From Ochotona curzoniae (taxonomy: Eukaryota; Chordata; Mammalia; Lagomorpha; Ochotonidae): a stretch of DNA of 64,000 nucleotides. The position numbers and the translations under genes were made by a program. The stretch covers positions 27,377,001-27,441,000 of the forward strand of contig NW_024467119.1 of NCBI RefSeq assembly GCF_017591425.1. Direction: 5' to 3'. Below the pieces are notes generated by a model. The model was not told where the DNA came from. It ran no database searches and saw only the letters and a program-made list of their open reading frames with translations. How positions within the stretch are numbered: position 1 is the first letter of the stretch; each line of letters opens with the position of its first letter. Below, piece by piece: positions 35,401 through 47,970 of this stretch.

Positions 35401-37864
35401 ATGCCATGGTGAGACTTTCAATCAAATTTATTTTTATTTCCAAAGCTATATAATGTTGATGTTTTTCTTTTTGGAGACTACACAGTTAGTTTCTAACAGT
35501 ATCAAGCAATTCCTGCCCTTGGAGAACTAGAACGAAGGTACAAAAGAAATGTATCTTAACAATTAATATTGAAGCAAAATTCTCAGCATTCCTCAATGTC
35601 TGAAATAGGGAAAGTAGCTATGGGTGTACTATGTTTATGTGAGCCCAGAGTCAATATTCTAATACACATGAGGATCAGTCTACTTCAATTCTTTATGTTT
35701 TTGAGTTAAATGCTAGCTTCAAACAGTCAATCTGTTGTTAGTTATTGTGGAGAAGTATTTTGAACTCTCACCACGATTCAAAATGATGATCATCAATATA
35801 TACTGTCATGACAACATCACCATCTCTATGAAATTTGATAACATCCATTTACCAAACCCATAAAATGCCACATTATTTACTCCACATTATTCTCCCCAAT
35901 CCTAATTTAGGCCCATTGCTGAAATTACTTAAAATTGCACAGCATTTATCAAAATAAATTAGGAAATTGACTGAATTTTACCTACACATAATTTCTGAAG
36001 GTAGAAAAAAAAAGTAGCTAAGCAAACATAATTAAATTTTAAAAATATGAGAAAAGCATTTTCATGATTTGTAAACAGAATTTGGATCTTTAGACAACAA
36101 AGACAGCTGTTAAAGGATCCCAGTCATGTTTCTAAGCCTTGCCATTCATCAAACTGGATTTTTCTTCAATGACAATCCGATTCATGAATGACTACGATTT
36201 CTTTCAAATAAAATGGTACACACTGACCTTCAATTATTGAAAAAAACAAAACAGTACCTCATTCATTCATACATCTTCCTCTTTGGTCATCTGCATATGA
36301 ATAATTTACAAGCAGATACTGGAAGAAATTATAGGAAAAATAACCACTAATTGTATAAATCTACAATGTTCTTGCTAAAATTTACATCTTTATGAGAACA
36401 CACATATCTTTTGTCTTTCTGTTGCATATAACTCTTAAACTCCTTGAAATGGAAAAATATAGTCATTGATACCCATTACACTGATACAACTTCAGCATCT
36501 GTCTGCACTAGAAACAGAGCCAACGCTCATTGTAAAGATAACTAGTGTTCTTGTCCTTCTGTCACTCTATTCATTCTCCCCTCTTTAGTTTGTTTTTACA
36601 GTTTGTCATCCTATACTGCCCAGCTCACACACTATGAGCCCTTATCACACCTGTAAGTGGTCATTAGTGTTTAATCCACAGCCCTTCTATGAATCACAAG
36701 ACACTGTTCAATTGACATGCCAGGCTCCCTACTGACAGGAGACATTTTTTCCTAAGGCCAGAGCTTTATCCTAATAATCACTGTCAACTTTTCATTTGCT
36801 ACATGTACCATTCTTATAAATCAGTGTGAATAGTATGAACAAACACAAAATATCTAATGAATTGAGTTTCATCTGGTCTTCAACTTTGTGTTTTGATTTT
36901 TGGTGTTGCTGAAATTGCTTTGAGTGGCTGTTTTCTTCCTTCCACCTTTTCCTTTCCTCCTTTCTCTTGCCCTCTCCACTTCTCCTCTCTTGTTCTATTT
37001 TTTTGTCTGACCCCACTCGTGTTTCCAAAGTGTGGTGTTTTACAAACTGAAGTATACTTGATCCTCGGTGGAGCTATTCAGGCCTTCTGAAGAGAAAATT
37101 TCCTGATATACCAAGTAGTGATGGAGAAGCTTAGGCTATCACCATTAGTGGAAAGCGTCTCACATGGCACCTGCTTTCAAGAGAAGGTCAAGATGACTGG
37201 AAAGTATTACCTAAGAAACAGTCAATTGCAAAGCTTCCAATAACCTTCCTTGTGCTTCAGACTTTCTACCCACATTTGCTCTGATTCCATCTACCTCTTG
37301 TTAAGAGGTTATGCTGATAAAAGTATCTGTAAACTTCAAAACCCCTAAGTCTCTAGAAATTGAACATACAATTTGATTTGAGAACTTCTTAAATATATTT
37401 TCAACACTCTAACTGAATTGGCTATAATTCACTCTGTCTACATATTATCCAATTGCCAAGACACTGTAGCTAGTTGATTTGGTTAAGCAATCAAGTTTTT
37501 AAATAAATTTACTATTAGCACTAAAGTTCCCTACCCTTCAAATACTCAGGTATTATTCTTTAATTTTCAGCTGTATATGTTGGTACTCAGGGCCAAAAGG
37601 AAAGCTTTAGCACATCCTATTGAAAATCCTCTGGGTTACTGTCTTCCTAGGAGTGCTGGGGAGACTGAAAGGAGAACCCCATTTCAGGAGATGTCATTTG
37701 GCGGGAGAGAGCTAAGTTGCAATGCAAAATCACACCTGGTAATTATCTATAAAGTAAGATAAAAATCTTGGCAATAATACAGGGAAACCCTAGGGCCACT
37801 ACATGAGAGGTTTTCTTAGAAAAGATTTTTCTGTCTGCACAGGCAATACTCTGAATTAGAAGCA
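35401..37864. other. Sequence without a gene
   Basis: About 2.5 kb without a recognised gene or repeat. A pyrimidine-rich stretch lies at about 36928-37000, which explains the 65-aa plus ORF and the Lys/Glu-rich 78-aa minus ORF there. Confidence 0.4.
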
Positions 37865-38045
37865 TTAATTCATTTACTGTTTATACCAAACCTCTGTGGG
37901 ATAGGAAAACATCGTTAGTTCTAATTTACTGATGAATGTGAGGTTAGGTGATTTGCCCTGAGACTTCAGCTAATAAATGACCAAACCATAATTTGAATCT
38001 GAGCTGTCTGGCTGGCTTCATGTTTTCCTGCTCTGACTTCTTATA
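37865..38045 (-). mobile_element. MIR fragment, minus strand
   Basis: AATTCATTTACTGTTTATAC, TTTACTGATGAATGTGAGG, GGTGATTTGCCCTGAGACTT and AATTTGAATCTGAGCTGTCT follow the reverse MIR order. Fairly complete but diverged. Confidence 0.7.
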
Positions 38046-38429
38046 ATAAAACCTTATCCCATGATTCCCAGAGCTCTAGGACCACAGCCAAGGAGTCATG
38101 AACATTCTCTTTCCGGTTCTCACAATAAGGAGAATGGCTGTCCCACCAACGATCAAGCATTCAAGGGTTGGTGAATGAATTGCCACTAATACCATGTACT
38201 TATGCAAGTGTTGAGATATGTATTGTGATTCTTCTGTTTTCAGTAGTAACTTGTATTTACCATTACAGTCATGGTCATAACATTCACTACAACAGAACTT
38301 ACTATGTTTTATATTTAAACATGTAAATGTGTCTTTTACAGTAATTTCTCACTCATTTTAAAATCTATAGGTGCTTTCATTGACCTTTGGTGCTGATTTC
38401 AAGTGGTCATTCTATAGAAGATTATCTGG

Positions 38430-38764
38430 GGCCCGGCGGCATGGCCTAGCAGCTAAAGTCCTCACCTCGAACCCCCCAGGATCCCATATGGGCACCGGTT
38501 CTAATCCCGGCAGCTCCACTTCCCATCCAGCTCAGTGATTGTGGCCTGAGAGAGCAATCAAGGACAGCCCAAAGATTTGGGACCCTGTACCTGTGTGGGA
38601 GACCCAGAAGAAGTTCCTGGCTCCTGGCTTTGGGGCGGCAAAGCATCAGCCGTTGCGCTCACTTGGGGAGTGAATCATCGGACGGAAGATCTTCCTCTCT
38701 GTCTCTTCTCCTCTATGTATATCTGACTTTCCAATAAATAAATAAATCTTTTTTCTTAAAAGAA
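38430..38764 (+). mobile_element. Young full-length CSINE with 14-bp target duplication
   Basis: The cleanest young copy together with that at 57759. The head is GGCCCGGCGGCATGGCCTAG and the B box GGTTCTAATCC is at 38497-38507. CTTCCCATCCAGCTCAGTGA, GAGTGAATCATCGGACGGAA, a CT-rich stretch and the tail CCAATAAATAAATAAATCTT follow. Exact direct repeats AGAAGATTATCTGG lie at 38416-38429 and 38765-38778. Confidence 0.95.
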
Positions 38765-38778
38765 AGAAGATTATCTGG

Positions 38779-39671
38779 TAAATTGTTTTTAAAACCATTG
38801 CTATCCATTACATACGTTATTTAGCCTCAGAGCATTGATATTGGATAAAAATCCATTTAAATACTACATGTTCTAAAGAGTTAGCATTAGCTGAAACTTC
38901 ATGAAATCTAACAATGTCGCTGATTATTAATGGATTTAGTACAACAATAAGTGAAGCAAGTGGACAAGGGAAAGATGCATTTCACACAATCAATCACACA
39001 TATTTGTCTGACCCAAAACATTCAACTGACCACACACATACACAGATTTGTACATAAGTATGCCTGGAAATGTATCTTTGAATTGAGCAATCAGACATTC
39101 CCAAACTAGGTGAACTCAAAGTGTACACTGATGGTATCTGAGGAAAATAAGTCTTCACATTGCAAAGAGAACTTCTGTGTCTCTAGCCTGAGACAGGGGA
39201 GGAAGAGTTGGATCTCTGGGAATACGATGAGAAATAGAAAGGCTTTTAGAATTGCTTCTTGACCTTCTGGCTAAAATCAAATGAAAAAGGGCCATTAGGA
39301 AAACATTGATGTTTGAGTCCCATAATCTTGTCCTGATGCACAGAAATAGGTGGAAATATATGTGAATGCATCTAGTTCTACTAATTGTTGAGAACAGTGA
39401 AAAGTATTTAAGCATAAAAGTTATTTCTAAGAATTACCATTTGTCCAATAGCATAAAGGGGTAAAAATATATGTAATTACAAGTACATATGATCATTGCC
39501 TATATATGTACATGATATTGAAAGGAATATTTGGAACAAATGTGAATGTACATCAACATGCACTTGTGGAAATTACAGTCACTCTTTTCAAATAGATGAA
39601 CAATTATTTTGGGAAGAATAAGATAGGAAACTCCAGAGAGCAGAGATTAAAGAGTGGAAAGCAAAGAAAAC
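38779..39671. other. Sequence without a gene
   Basis: Unassigned except for the U2-like fragment listed separately. Confidence 0.4.
39251..39283 (+). pseudogene. U2 snRNA-like 5' fragment (pseudogene)
   Basis: The 33 bases from ATTGCTTCTTGACCTTCTGG onward match the first 33 nt of U2 snRNA at 27 positions. All six differences are transitions (C/T or G/A), as expected from neutral decay. The match stops after about 33 nt, and the rest of U2, including the branch-site-recognition and Sm regions, is absent. No snRNA promoter can be assigned. Likely a truncated, dead retropseudogene; a chance match is possible because it is short. Confidence 0.5.
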
Positions 39672-40085
39672 ACTGCCAGTTCATTTGCTGTTGCTGTAAT
39701 AAAATACCTGAAGCTCGTACTTGTAAGTCACAGGGCATTTATTTCATTATTTTGGAGACTGGAGGTACAAAATCTGGTGGCTCTATGTGTCTGGTTTCTA
39801 GTAAGAGCCTCTTGGCTACATCACATCACAACAGAGAAGCAGGAAGGAAAAATGCTGTGGCAGAGTGGGCAATGGCATGATATGGCTTCAGTTGATTAAA
39901 ACCCAGACACCAGAGGACCAGTTCCTTCCGTGAGACCAACCCCTAAGTCTGCTCACAGGGCATCAGCCCAGTGACCTTATTACCTCGCACTGAGCCCCAC
40001 CTCTTCAAGATTCCAACTCCTCTGACCACAGTGAGGATCAATGAACCTTGGAGGTCACACTTAAAACTGTAACTGAATCACAACA
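39672..40085 (-). mobile_element. MaLR (MST/THE1-like) LTR, minus strand
   Basis: TTGCTGTAATAAAATACCTG, TTTATTTCATTATTTTGGAG-ACTGGAGGTAC, CACTGAGCCCCACCTCTTCA and ATTCCAACTCCTCTGACCAC are the reverse complement, in order, of a MaLR LTR, from 'gctataacaaaatacc...' through 'ggccccacctcctaatacc'. Ancient. No internal region is attached. The ORFs of 94 and 81 aa inside are by-products. Confidence 0.7.
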
Positions 40086-43000
40086 CCAACAGCAGTCCTG
40101 TGAAGAGAGTATTCTCAGATACTGGGCGTACTTTTCTTCGTTGTTGTACTTTTCTGAGAACTTTCTATCATCTATACTAAAGTTTGCTTTTTTATTTAAT
40201 ATCTATTAACCTCCCTGACCGTTCTAGAAATTAATTTGCCAATTCAAAGAAAAGACTTTTTTTCAGTTTTTAAGATAATAAAACTATTCTAAGAATAAGT
40301 AAAAAAGAGTTTCAGATTAAAAATTGTGATTAAATGTATGCTGGTTTCCGAAATATCTGTTATTGAATTATTCAATTAATAATTTTCTCTTAAGAAAATA
40401 TAATACATGCCACAATACATTTAACACGTTTGCTTGGTAAATAGTGATGTCCTTCTTTTTTTTCACATCCCCATTTAATGTAGGGTTTTTTTTAAGAACC
40501 AGAAATTATGTTTTCAAGCAGTCTCCTATTAAAATAATTATCCAATTAGTGGGGGGATAGAGGAGTGGACCTTCGAATAATAGGCAGCATCCCAGACCTG
40601 CTCCTCTCTCTGCTTAGAACATGCATACCTTTCAATACTTTATAAAACATTGTGAAATCTCTATTTTTTTTCCTGCTGGGTTTAATTGTTACTCTATGCA
40701 AGTTAATACATGTGTGGGTAAAAGACATAATAACAAATTATACATCTCATGAAGGCATTCTAGGCCTTTGAGACTTAATACTATGCACAGTATACCACAT
40801 TACCTTCTGTGCCCTGAAAAAGTTCCAGCAGCTGTCAAGCATACCCATCATCACTAATCAGTCCACGGATAGCGTGTGAGAGAACAGCAACATTTGCTTT
40901 CCACCTGACTTCCCACGCACTCTGAGGATTCCCTTTCTGAAGGAACAATATTTCAGGTCACCAGCCCCATAGCAAGGTGGCTTGCTGGCAATAAACTAGA
41001 AAATCTACTCCCACTCTATGAAATTCTCAGATGCTATTTTGACGTTGGTGTTAGCCAAGGGTGAGTAATTAGGCAAAGCAAAAGTAATAGCATTTAGGTC
41101 AATGTCCCTTATATTTATTTGAACATAAGCCATTTTTCCCTCTGTACATACTCAAAACCCTAACATAAGCAATATTTACTGATAAGTATTTTGACAAACA
41201 CTAGCTTAGTCATTATGGCACGTATGCACATACACACACACACACAGTTGCACACTTATACATAGTACCATTGAACTGCCTAAGGTTTGGGATTCTAACA
41301 CTGAATCATAAAGACAAGTTAGAAAGTTAGAATAAATGTACAACAAATCTGAATAATAAATATTTTTCAGAATAGCTTAAAATATTTATATTCCTTGAAT
41401 CAGCTAAGAAAACAAAATACAAATCTAGGAAAATATTTATATACCCTGAATTTTTATTGCGAAGTTACTTATAACAGCATATATAGTTACAAAATAAATG
41501 TACAATATGGGAATCAAATTACATGTTATATATGTACATACATATACATGCTTATTTATTCTGACTATTGCCCATCAACTAAAGATTATGCTTCCTCCAA
41601 ATGTCAAGCATGCAAATATATTTCATATACTATCTGAAGAACTAATCAGATAAATCAAAAATTACATTGACAGTGTAATCTCAATGTATAACACTTCCAC
41701 AGGAAAAAAAAACTCTCGGAAGAAACATAGAAAATGTTTAAATATTTACTTCAGTAGTTCACTGAGATGTGATTATCTTCTTATATTGGCATGCTTTTCC
41801 ACCACTTGACATAAATTCCTTTTATTAATGAAAAAAAAAATACATGTTGCTTCCTTAGATGGCTGTTGGTAACAAATTCCGCCCTCTGCGGTATCCTTGG
41901 TGTATTGCTTCTACAAAAGCAATTTTCCCAAAATTTCATTGGCAGCTGCAGAATGGAGAAAAAAGATCACACAAAGGACTGTCGCCTCTGCAACGGTCCT
42001 TCTTTTAAAGGGAGCTGTGACTGTCAGGACAGCTCTGGACACTTGACCTTTCTCTGCTGAACAGTGAACACAATCCCAGTCTGTCACTTCCAGGATCTCT
42101 AACTACCTCTCAGTCACTCCAAAACATCAAGCAAATTCCAGATAGACCTATACAACTCAGCCTAAAGCACAACTGACTGGTTTGTCTCACCAGCTCTGTG
42201 AAATTAGGCTCTTGCAGAGGAAGAGCAACGTGCTGCTAGGCAGTGCTGCCTTCAGATGTGTGACTCCGTTAATCGCTTGTTACATGAGGCTAGAAACTGA
42301 TTCTGGAGTGGAGGAAGACGCATTCAAAATGTGATCACCTGCAGGCAGTTACATGGGAAAACATGCTGGCGTTTGAATAGACATTTATGTAGGTGCAAAA
42401 TAATTTCACATCCATACATGCTGGAAGGAATGTATCTTTGATTTGCACTCAAGGAAAATGTGTATTATGAAAAAAAAAAGATGTATGGAATTCACACAGT
42501 TTTTGTACCAAAATAAACTTCGTTTATTCCACTTTTTGCAAGAACTTTTTGAAGTATCCACATGTGTATTTACAAATATCACAGCAATTAGGGATATCTT
42601 GAGGACATCCTCAACAGCCACTTTCTATTCCATCCAACATTCTCACAAATTATAATATAATTGCGTCTGTAAGCTTGAAAAGAAGAGATAAAAGCAATTT
42701 AAATATATTGTTGTCTTCTCAGTTACAGAAGTTAGAAAAAAATCCCTTGCAAAAACTGTATGAGGCTCTACCACGTGGAAAACACTGCATGCCAGGTGGG
42801 GCTGAAGTGATAGAAAAGAGATATATGAACCATGGTCATACTTACACCCTGGGGAAGACAATAAAATTTTCTCTCTGGGCAAAAGAATGACACAAAAATC
42901 AAAAATCTCACTTCTAAATGTATGTGTCTCTCCAGCACTGCCTTCCATCATCCTTTCCTTCAATATTTCTCAGCAACTAACTTGGCCCATCAAAAATGTG

Positions 43001-43117
43001 TAACAAACAGCAAGGAACTGTTCATACGAGCTTAAACATGAACAAGATATTTAAAAGAAAAACATAGTGAGATGAAAAGTTTGAAAAATTCCTTCAAATT
43101 AAAAAATGACTAACATG
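40086..43117. other. Sequence without a gene
   Basis: About 3 kb without a supported gene. A short CA run lies at 41231-41247. At 41859-42060 a small CpG-containing patch carries short ORFs preceded by a splice-acceptor-like TTGCTTCCTTAG; neither frame has a known domain, so no exon is called. Confidence 0.4.
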
Positions 43118-43312
43118 GGGCGAACACTATGATGTACTTGGTAAAGCCTCCACCTGCAGCACTAGCATCCCACATGGGCACTGGTTCAAGTCCAGGCTGT
43201 TTCACTTGTGATACAATGCCTTGCTTATGGCCAGGGCAAGAGGTTCCTGCCTTTGGATTAGCTAAGCTCTGATCATTGTGGTTATGTGGGAATGAACAGA
43301 TGTGAAGATTTC

Positions 43313-43368
<56 letters not shown>

Positions 43369-43535
43369 CTCTCTTTCTCTCTCTCTCTTTCTCTCTCTCT
43401 CTTTCTCTCTCATCCTCCCTTCCTTCCTTCCTTCCTCTCTCTCCCCCTCCCTCCCTCTCATCCTCTCTTCCTTCCTCCCTCCCTCCTCCCCTCTACTTCT
43501 ATCTCTATATCTAATTTTCAAATAAAGTTTTGAAA
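43118..43535 (+). mobile_element. Old CSINE with an expanded CT tract, plus strand
   Basis: GGCGAACACTATGATGTACT, CAGCACTAGCATCCCACATG, CACTGGTTCAAGTCCAGGCT and TGCCTTTGGATTAGC mark the head and body. The CT-rich region that normally spans about 20-30 bp has expanded to about 184 bp (listed separately). The tail is CAAATAAAGTTTTG. The 70-88 aa ORFs rich in Ser/Leu/Phe or Arg/Glu are simple-repeat translations. Confidence 0.78.
43311..43494. repeat. Polypyrimidine (CTCTCTTT/CTTC/CTCCC) tract
   Basis: Over 184 bases only two purines (A at 43412 and 43460) break a run of C and T. The first 101 bases are pure pyrimidine, mostly (CT)n with regular TTT interruptions, then (CTTC)n and (CTCCC)n. The (CT)n part has mirror symmetry. 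Confidence 0.93.
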
Positions 43536-43633
43536 CAGGATGTAACATTGAGCCAACTTACTTCATAGAGAAATATTAAAACAAAGCTAGTAAAATAAAT
43601 TAGTCATAAAAAAGTCACACAAGTGTGAAATTT

Positions 43634-43835
43634 AGTGCCCTGATTCGAGTCCAGTTTCTACTTCTCATTTCTGCTTCCAGTTAATACACAGCTGTAACAC
43701 AGGGAAGCTGGACCAATAAGTCCTCTCCCAGGGGAGATATCAGCAAAACTCCCGGCTCCTGGCTTTGGAATGGCTGAACCCTGGCTATTGCCACCATTTG
43801 AATGACAAACTACCAGACGAAATACCAGTCCATGT
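43634..43835 (+). mobile_element. Old CSINE fragment, plus strand
   Basis: TGATTCGAGTCCAGTTTCTA, AACACAGGGAAGCTGGACCA, AAACTCCCGGCTCCTGGCTT and GGCTGAACCCTGGCTATTGC follow the SINE body order. Head and tail are lost. Confidence 0.65.
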
Positions 43836-44164
43836 AATCATTGGTAAGGGAGAGATATGACAGTGAATCTGGAAAGAAGACACAGCAGTATGCACTGGAG
43901 CAGCATCTTTGTCTCTCCGAATACTGGGTTATCTTCAAAGCTTCTGCCTGCCCTGGTTCTACCCTTTCGCTAGAGCAGGAAAACTAACCTCTCTCTATAT
44001 ATATATGTATATAATCTGTCAACTATTTTAATAGAATCCAGTTGGAAGAGGATCCTATTCCCTTCCTGCCTCCTTAGAAATTTCAACATAATCCCATATT
44101 GTATCAAGAGATTATACGCTGCCAAATGATTTCAGAAAGTTCGTGGAAAACCAAAATTTAAAGT

Positions 44165-45955
44165 ATGAGTTTTTTATCATGAACAGTCACACATTTTATC
44201 AAGTACTTTCTCTGCAACTATTGAAATAACCATATGGCTTTTGTTTCTTATTTTGTTGATGTGATGTATCACATTTATTGAAATGCACATGCAGAAAGAC
44301 TCTTGCATTCCTAGGATAAATCCCACTTGATCAGGGTAAAAAAATGTACAACAAAAATAATGGCCAAAATAATATTTGTGGGGAAAAGCTGGAAGCATTT
44401 CCACCAAGTTCTGCAGATAACAGCCAGAACCATTAGGCAAGAAAAAAAATATCAAAGATATAAAACTTGGAAAGTAGAACTTCAAATTTTTCCTGTTTAC
44501 AGATGACATGATTCTTTATACAGAGCGCCAAAAGGCTCCAGTAAGTAACTATTGGAACTCACAATTCCGCAAAGTTGCAGGATATAAAATCCACACATAA
44601 AAATCAATGATACTCTTAAACTACAAGAAGGCTCATGCTGAGAAAGAACTTACCAGATCACTTGTATTCACAACAGTCACAAAGTAAGTACTCTGAGATA
44701 TATTTGAACAAGAATATGAACAATAGACACAATAAATTTACAACACAATTAATGAAAGAAACAGAAGACACAGATTACAAAAATTATATTCATAGATTAG
44801 AAGAATTTATGTCATCAAAATTCGCATACTGTCTAAGGCAATTTACAGATTCAATGCGATCCAAAATTCCCAAGGACATTCTTCATAGAGGAATAGAAAA
44901 AATAATCCTCAAATTCAAACAATAACACAAAAAATCCTGAATCATAAAAGTGCTCTTAAATAATAACAAATTTGGAGATATCACGCATTATATTTCAAGA
45001 CATGCTAAGGAGTTGCTAATTTCAAAAAAGTCTGACAATAACACACGCACACACACAAATGAACCCACAATCAATGGAACAAAATAGGAACCCCAGAAAT
45101 TAATCCACACATCCACAATTAACTAGTCTTTTATAAATGGTCTAAAATCTAAAATCATCCCCTCGAGAACGGACAATTTCTTCAGCTAATGTTGTTACCA
45201 AGCTGGATTTCCACATGTAGAAGTTTGAAACAGACCCTTACCTTATGCCCTTTACCAAAACCAACCCATAACAGAGTAAGGATCCAAAACTGAGACACCA
45301 AGTCATCAAATTACCCAGAGGAAAATATAAGGGAAATACAGCAAGTCATTAGTCTAGGCAGACTTATACCAACCAGCCAAGCTTTTGTATAGCAATGGAA
45401 ACAATCACCAACAAGAAGCAACATGCACAATGGGAGGAAAGTATTTAAGCACTATTCATCAATAGAAGATTAATCCAGTATGAATAAATTCAAAAAATTT
45501 AACAACAAAATCATTCCAGTTAAGAAATGGGCTAAGGATGTGGACAGGTACTTCTCAAAGGATGAAATATAAATAATTAACAGACCAGATACAGGGAAAA
45601 AAAAACCTCAGGATCTCTAGTCAACAGGAAAATACAAATAAAACTCAAAATGAGTTATCACCTCACTCTGATAGTTGGATGAAGAAAGTATGGTATAAAT
45701 ATATTAACCATCTAAAAGAATGGAATCCTGATATTTACAAGAAAATGGATTTAACTAGTGATCATTATCCTAAGTGAAATAAGCCAGATCCAGAAATACA
45801 AATATCGCCTTTTTACTTATTTGTGTAAATTAACTATAGATAGTGTAAAGTTGTATGTCACAAAATTTTATATTTAGTTACAAACACTGCTTCATTGAAT
45901 CATACCATGTAGATGTGAATATAATAATACTGTTCTTTGCCATGTTAAAATAAAG
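44165..45955 (+). mobile_element. L1 with 5' inversion (ORF2 3' half plus 3' UTR)
   Basis: 44165-44335 is ORF2 RT sequence on the minus strand (GTTGATGTGATGTATCACAT and GATAAATCCCACTTGATCAG). From about 44336 the plus strand resumes ORF2 almost directly downstream in the element. It carries GGGGAAAAGCTGGAAGCATT and the RT catalytic region, where FADD reads FTDD (44496-44507). The thumb/C-terminal part follows (TATAGCAATGGAAACAATCA, AAATGGGCTAAGGATGTGG, CTAAGTGAAATAAGCCAGAT), then a 3' UTR ending near CATGTTAAAATAAAG (45942-45955). The layout fits twin priming with a small loss at the junction. Many stops; not active. Confidence 0.8.
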
Positions 45956-45969
45956 TAGAGATGGAGAGA

Positions 45970-46250
45970 TCAATGGAGGGACCACTGCCTGGAATATCTG
46001 CATCTCCTCTGTGTGCTGCTGTTCCAGGCTCATTGCTCCACTTCTGATGCAGCTCCTTGCCAGCGGTGGAAAGGCAGCAGGAAATGGACCGAGCGCATGA
46101 GTCCCTGCTACCCAGGTGGGTGACCTGGATGAAGCTCCTCACTCCTGTCTTTGGCCTAGCCAATCCCAGCTGTTGCAATACTTTGGGAAGTGAACCAGTG
46201 GATGGAAGATCTCTCCTCTATAAATATGCCTTTCAAATACATAATTTTTT
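45970..46250 (+). mobile_element. Old CSINE, plus strand
   Basis: TGGAATATCTGCATCTCCTC, GAAAGGCAGCAGGAAATGGA, GTGACCTGGATGAAGCTCCT, TTGGCCTAGCCAATCCCAGC, GAAGTGAACCAGTGGATGGA and CCTTTCAAATACATAATTTT are in CSINE order. It resembles the older subfamily with GCATC...GGCAGCAGG. It sits immediately after the L1 3' end. Confidence 0.78.
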
Positions 46251-47675
46251 TTTTAAACTAAGATTTTCTTTTTTAAAGAAGAGAGAAAATGGAACTTGGG
46301 AAACAGTGAGGACTCTGAGCATACCAGTGATGTTTTGTTCTTAATCTGAGTGTGGTTATGAGTGTGCTAGAAGAACGAAAAATGTATTTATCTGTGCCTT
46401 TTTTGGTATATAAACTGCATTTCAATGAAATGGTCTTTAAAAAATGCATATTTACTTTATGTAAATCACCTTTTCAATAATGTATATAGACTATATACCT
46501 TAAAAAAACTGTCACAAAATTATTTTTGCTTTGTAGTGAAATAATTGTATGCTTTTAATCCCATTTTCCACAAACTTCTTGAGGTGCACTCATACTATAT
46601 TGCTGATCGTCGCGGCCTCTGCCACTCTGCCTTGCCTCCTTGTGGTTCCTTCATGTTTCCATCACCCCATAGCCTCAACATCTATGCTGTCTGCTCTGAG
46701 CTAGGGAGGGAAGGACGTGTCCATATTTTAACCTGTGCAATAATAGGGAATTTCAGGATAAAGCAAACGGAACTGGTAGTGTTTTACCTTTGCTTCATGT
46801 CCTTGGAAATTATTTAACCAGCACATAGCAATCATACACAGTCTTTTCATTTTTCTGTTTAAAGGGGGAAAGGTCAATGAAGCAAGTGGCCCTGAAGCTT
46901 ATGTTTATAACATGTTGACGGAGAATGGGGTAACGTAAGGGGTTTCCTGAGTATAGTTGAGCTAGTCTGAGGAATTATCTAGAGTTCCTGACTGACAATA
47001 AAAGACCATCTCCAATTTTATTTTATTTCCCACAGTGTATGATTTTAGGCCCTTATGGATTGTACTATTTGGTCTCTCATGGTAAAATGTCACTAGAATT
47101 TAAACTTTGGTAAGATGACATTACTTGTTTCCTTTGCACTGTTTTGGCATACAAAAGACCTAACTTCTCCCTACACATACTTAACACAAAAAGCAGACCT
47201 GTGGCATTTCTGAAAAAGAGGAGCTGCAAAAACATTTTGCCTCTAATATTTGTTATTCCTTAATGCAGTGGCAGATGTATTTTCTGCAAAGAATTTATGT
47301 TAACCTACTTTTCTGCAGAATAATTATTCCATTTAATATTTTCTGTCAAAGGAAATACCATTGTAACATTATATGATAGTGCTGGAACACCAAGTTCAAA
47401 GTAAAAGTTGTCCAAATTGCATGTAGTACATGTCTATCTTTTGTTTCTTAGCCCCATTTTTTTTTTTTTTTGCTATTTCCACTGCATGGTTAGTGACAAA
47501 TATAAATTTTATTATTTTCAGGGGAAATACTATTAATTTATTTATTCAATAACTATATATAAACTCAAGTAGAAACTGAGCTAAGGAATTTAAATCTTTC
47601 ATTTTTCATGTTTATAAAGTAATAATAAGATAATCAGTAATGCATTAAGAAGGAGAAATTAAAAAGTTGGTGTAT
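46251..47675. other. Sequence without a gene
   Basis: No recognised gene or repeat apart from a poly-T run at about 47458-47471. Confidence 0.4.
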
Positions 47676-47970
47676 TTTCTTTCAGGATATATTTCTATTT
47701 ACTTGAAAGGCAGAACAAGAGGGATCCACAGATACATTAGACAGATCCATTAGCTGCTCACTTCCCTCAAATGTCTGCAACAATGCAGGCTGCAACAGGA
47801 GCTGGAAGCTGCATCCAAGACTGAAGTGCAGAGCATCATCTGTCACCTCTCATGGTGCATTAACATGAATCTTAATCAGAAGAGGAGATAGGACTCAGCC
47901 TCAGGCATGAACATTTAGAATCAAATTTTTCGCAAAGTGCTGACTTAATCTGTGGTGCCAAAATGCCAAC
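47676..47970 (-). mobile_element. Old CSINE, minus strand
   Basis: Read on the minus strand the head is TGGCATTTTGGCACCACAGA, followed by TTAAGTCAGCACTTTGC. The body CTGCATTGTTGCAGACATTT and the tail end near TACTTGAAAGGCAGAACAAG (plus-strand reading) complete the order. Diverged. Confidence 0.7.

Noticed and set aside
43282..43548. Ser/Leu/Phe-rich and Arg/Glu-rich ORFs on opposite strands
   Set aside because: Simple-repeat translations of the polypyrimidine tract within a CSINE.
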